From positions 73,561 to 137,560 of the forward strand of contig NZ_VLOG01000017.1 of NCBI RefSeq assembly GCF_007655305.1: 64,000 bases of DNA. Direction: 5' to 3'. The stretch is from Algoriphagus algorifonticola. Its GTDB lineage: Bacteria; Bacteroidota; Bacteroidia; Cytophagales; Cyclobacteriaceae. A program made the translations under genes and the position numbers. The notes under the pieces are model-generated. The model worked only from the letters and a program-made list of their open reading frames with translations, searched no databases and was not told where the DNA came from. Positions 62,104 through 64,000 of this stretch are shown one piece after another (position 1 is the stretch's first letter; each line of letters begins with the position of its first letter).

Positions 62104-63947
62104 TGATTCCTAAAGGAATGTACCAATTTGAAAGCAATTCACAACAAGCGTTACCTTTCCTTTTGTAGGGATAAGCTGTGATTCCTAAAGGAATGTACCA
62201 ATTTGAAAGCAATTCACAACTCAAATCCACTTTGGATAATCTCTGAGGCCGCTGTGATTCCTAAAGGAATGTACCAATTTGAAAGCAATTCACAACCGTT
62301 TAATTCGAGGATGAGCCCGGCACGAAGCTGTGATTCCTAAAGGAATGTACCAATTTGAAAGCAATTCACAACGAGGCGCATCTTGTACCAGCCCTGACTG
62401 TAGCTGTGATTCCTAAAGGAATGTACCAATTTGAAAGCAATTCACAACTGTAGCTCAGTCCTTTCCTCAGTTCATTCGCTGTGATTCCTAAAGGAATGTA
62501 CCAATTTGAAAGCAATTCACAACTGACTGGAAGTTATTCTTCATTGTGTGGAGGCTGTGATTCCTAAAGGAATGTACCAATTTGAAAGCAATTCACAACA
62601 CAATCGTTCCTCCATAATCCCGAAAGAACGCTGTGATTCCTAAAGGAATGTACCAATTTGAAAGCAATTCACAACATAGCTGAACTTGACTTCGTTTCTG
62701 TTTTTGCTGTGATTCCTAAAGGAATGTACCAATTTGAAAGCAATTCACAACATTCAGGCATTCTTCCAGGCTAAATCCTATGCTGTGATTCCTAAAGGAA
62801 TGTACCAATTTGAAAGCAATTCACAACATGTACCGAACATCCGTGCGAAAATACAGGCTGTGATTCCTAAAGGAATGTACCAATTTGAAAGCAATTCACA
62901 ACCCTTTCTTTGTTACTCTAGCCATTTCTTTGCTGTGATTCCTAAAGGAATGTACCAATTTGAAAGCAATTCACAACACTATCATCCCTTTATTTCCAGA
63001 TCACCACGCTGTGATTCCTAAAGGAATGTACCAATTTGAAAGCAATTCACAACTCTTTTTTGATGTCTTTTTGAGCGGCGTAGGCTGTGATTCCTAAAGG
63101 AATGTACCAATTTGAAAGCAATTCACAACCACGGGTTCCGTCACAGGATCGAAAGGGTTGCTGTGATTCCTAAAGGAATGTACCAATTTGAAAGCAATTC
63201 ACAACTCCCGCATCAAAAACGGCGAAACTGAAGGGCTGTGATTCCTAAAGGAATGTACCAATTTGAAAGCAATTCACAACAATGTCTCTCACTTTCAGAT
63301 TTCTAGCTCCGCTGTGATTCCTAAAGGAATGTACCAATTTGAAAGCAATTCACAACCGGATAGTCCTCCAGATTATCCTTGAGAAAGCTGTGATTCCTAA
63401 AGGAATGTACCAATTTGAAAGCAATTCACAACGCTTTACATATTGCAGACTTTTGGATACAGCTGTGATTCCTAAAGGAATGTACCAATTTGAAAGCAAT
63501 TCACAACAGCAGGATTTAAAGAGGCTTTTGAAAAGGGGCTGTGATTCCTAAAGGAATGTACCAATTTGAAAGCAATTCACAACCATAGCTGTTTCCCAGA
63601 ATGTGACGGATGTGCTGTGATTCCTAAAGGAATGTACCAATTTGAAAGCAATTCACAACGAGCTGGATAGGAGTCATCCCGATAGCTCCGCTGTGATTCC
63701 TAAAGGAATGTACCAATTTGAAAGCAATTCACAACATCAAGACATCCTTGCCCTCCCGATCTTTCGCTGTGATTCCTAAAGGAATGTACCAATTTGAAAG
63801 CAATTCACAACCTAAGATATTGAGTTACTGTTAACAGATCGGCTGTGATTCCTAAAGGAATGTACCAATTTGAAAGCAATTCACAACGCCATACTCATAA
63901 GGATTTGCAGATAGCGAGCTGTGATTCCTAAAGGAATGTACCAATTT
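62100..63947 (-). CRISPR. Type II-C CRISPR array, 24 full repeats, 24 spacers
   Basis: 24 copies of a 46-nt repeat, identical throughout as far as I can read, plus a truncated one at 63918. Repeat starts: 62100, 62175, 62251, 62327, 62403, 62478, 62554, 62630, 62706, 62782, 62857, 62932, 63008, 63084, 63160, 63235, 63311, 63387, 63462, 63538, 63614, 63690, 63766, 63842. Spacers are 30 nt, or 29 nt after the repeats at 62100, 62403, 62782, 62857, 63160 and 63387. As transcribed (minus strand), each repeat starts GTTGTGAATTGC and ends GGAATCACAGC, the orientation that pairs with the tracrRNA. No spacer is repeated, and I noticed no match elsewhere in this window. Confidence 0.97.
63918..63947 (-). 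repeat. Truncated CRISPR repeat at the right end
   Basis: Only the first 30 plus-strand bases of the repeat (GCTGTGATTCC ... CCAATTT) are present; sequence then diverges abruptly to AGTTCGCTAAG. As transcribed it is the first, 5'-truncated repeat. Confidence 0.88.
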
Positions 63948-64000
63948 AGTTCGCTAAGAAATTATATTCAATGGTGCTCATGAATCTCCCTTCGGTCGAT
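63948..64000. other. Flank beyond the array, unassigned
   Basis: 53 bases that match neither repeat nor spacer pattern. No promoter or coding signal can be supported in so short a stretch. Confidence 0.3.

Noticed and set aside
62734..63551. Open frames of 70 and 95 codons across the CRISPR array, reading the repeat as a repeated peptide.
   Set aside because: They are the repeat unit translated by chance; start codons and stops fall within spacers.

Overview
The window looks like a chromosomal segment of a Bacteroidota bacterium, most likely of the order Cytophagales (an Algoriphagus-like genome is my guess from gene content, not a database result). The reasons are a SusC/SusD outer-membrane pair, a type III glutamine synthetase, many Bacteroidota-style lipoproteins, promoters of the form TTG-N19-TAnnTTTG, moderate-to-low GC, and a type II-C CRISPR-Cas locus with a 46-nt repeat.

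Layout. 1-5.0 kb (minus strand): a partial ATP-grasp protein, an SRPBCC protein, a small membrane protein, a glycogen branching enzyme (glgB) and mtaB. 5.2-7.4 kb: glutamine synthetase III with its own terminator. 8.0-20.0 kb (plus strand): a SusC/SusD pair, a GH18 chitinase-like lipoprotein, a ROK sugar kinase, a secreted FAD-dependent oxidoreductase, two secreted unknowns, and an ECF sigma factor with a membrane-anchored anti-sigma/beta-barrel fusion. 20.6-32.5 kb (minus strand): a DUF4397 lipoprotein, an IorA/IorB-type molybdenum hydroxylase pair, a response regulator with a propeller sensor that lacks the kinase ATPase domain, a second Tat-exported molybdenum hydroxylase large subunit, a fasciclin lipoprotein, an M23-like protein and an NTF2-like protein. 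33.0-41.7 kb (plus strand): a beta-barrel protein, an AraC regulator and a compact molybdopterin operon (moaA-moeA-TSUP permease-moaD-moeB-moaE-PLP decarboxylase-moaCB). This operon could supply the cofactor to the two hydroxylases about 10 kb away. 41.9-46.4 kb: a sucrose-type locus with an SLC45-like MFS transporter, amylosucrase and a convergent LacI regulator. 46.4-52.4 kb (minus strand): a metallophosphatase, then a tight group of secernin-like C69 hydrolase, membrane-anchored nitrilase, amine oxidase and a TlpA-like thioredoxin. 53.2-55.4 kb: tex.

55.7-64.0 kb is a type II-C CRISPR-Cas locus: a tracrRNA on the minus strand whose promoter overlaps the cas9 start, cas9 (1375 codons), an inserted RAYT transposase with REP-like hairpins around and inside it, cas1, cas2, and an array of 24 identical full repeats plus one truncated repeat, with 24 spacers of 29-30 nt. 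The anti-repeat, a terminator at the left end and a possible promoter inside every repeat all indicate that crRNAs are made from the minus strand.

Intergenic DNA carries at least three repeat families. One is a three-copy, two-hairpin element (two copies in tandem at 14.8-15.0 kb, one inverted at 31.9 kb that abuts a start codon). The second is a palindromic REP-like element, four copies, confined to the cas region. The third is a single 102-nt fold-back at 20.4 kb. The most rewarding parts are the CRISPR RNA architecture with the RAYT insertion, and the two-component pair without an ATPase domain.
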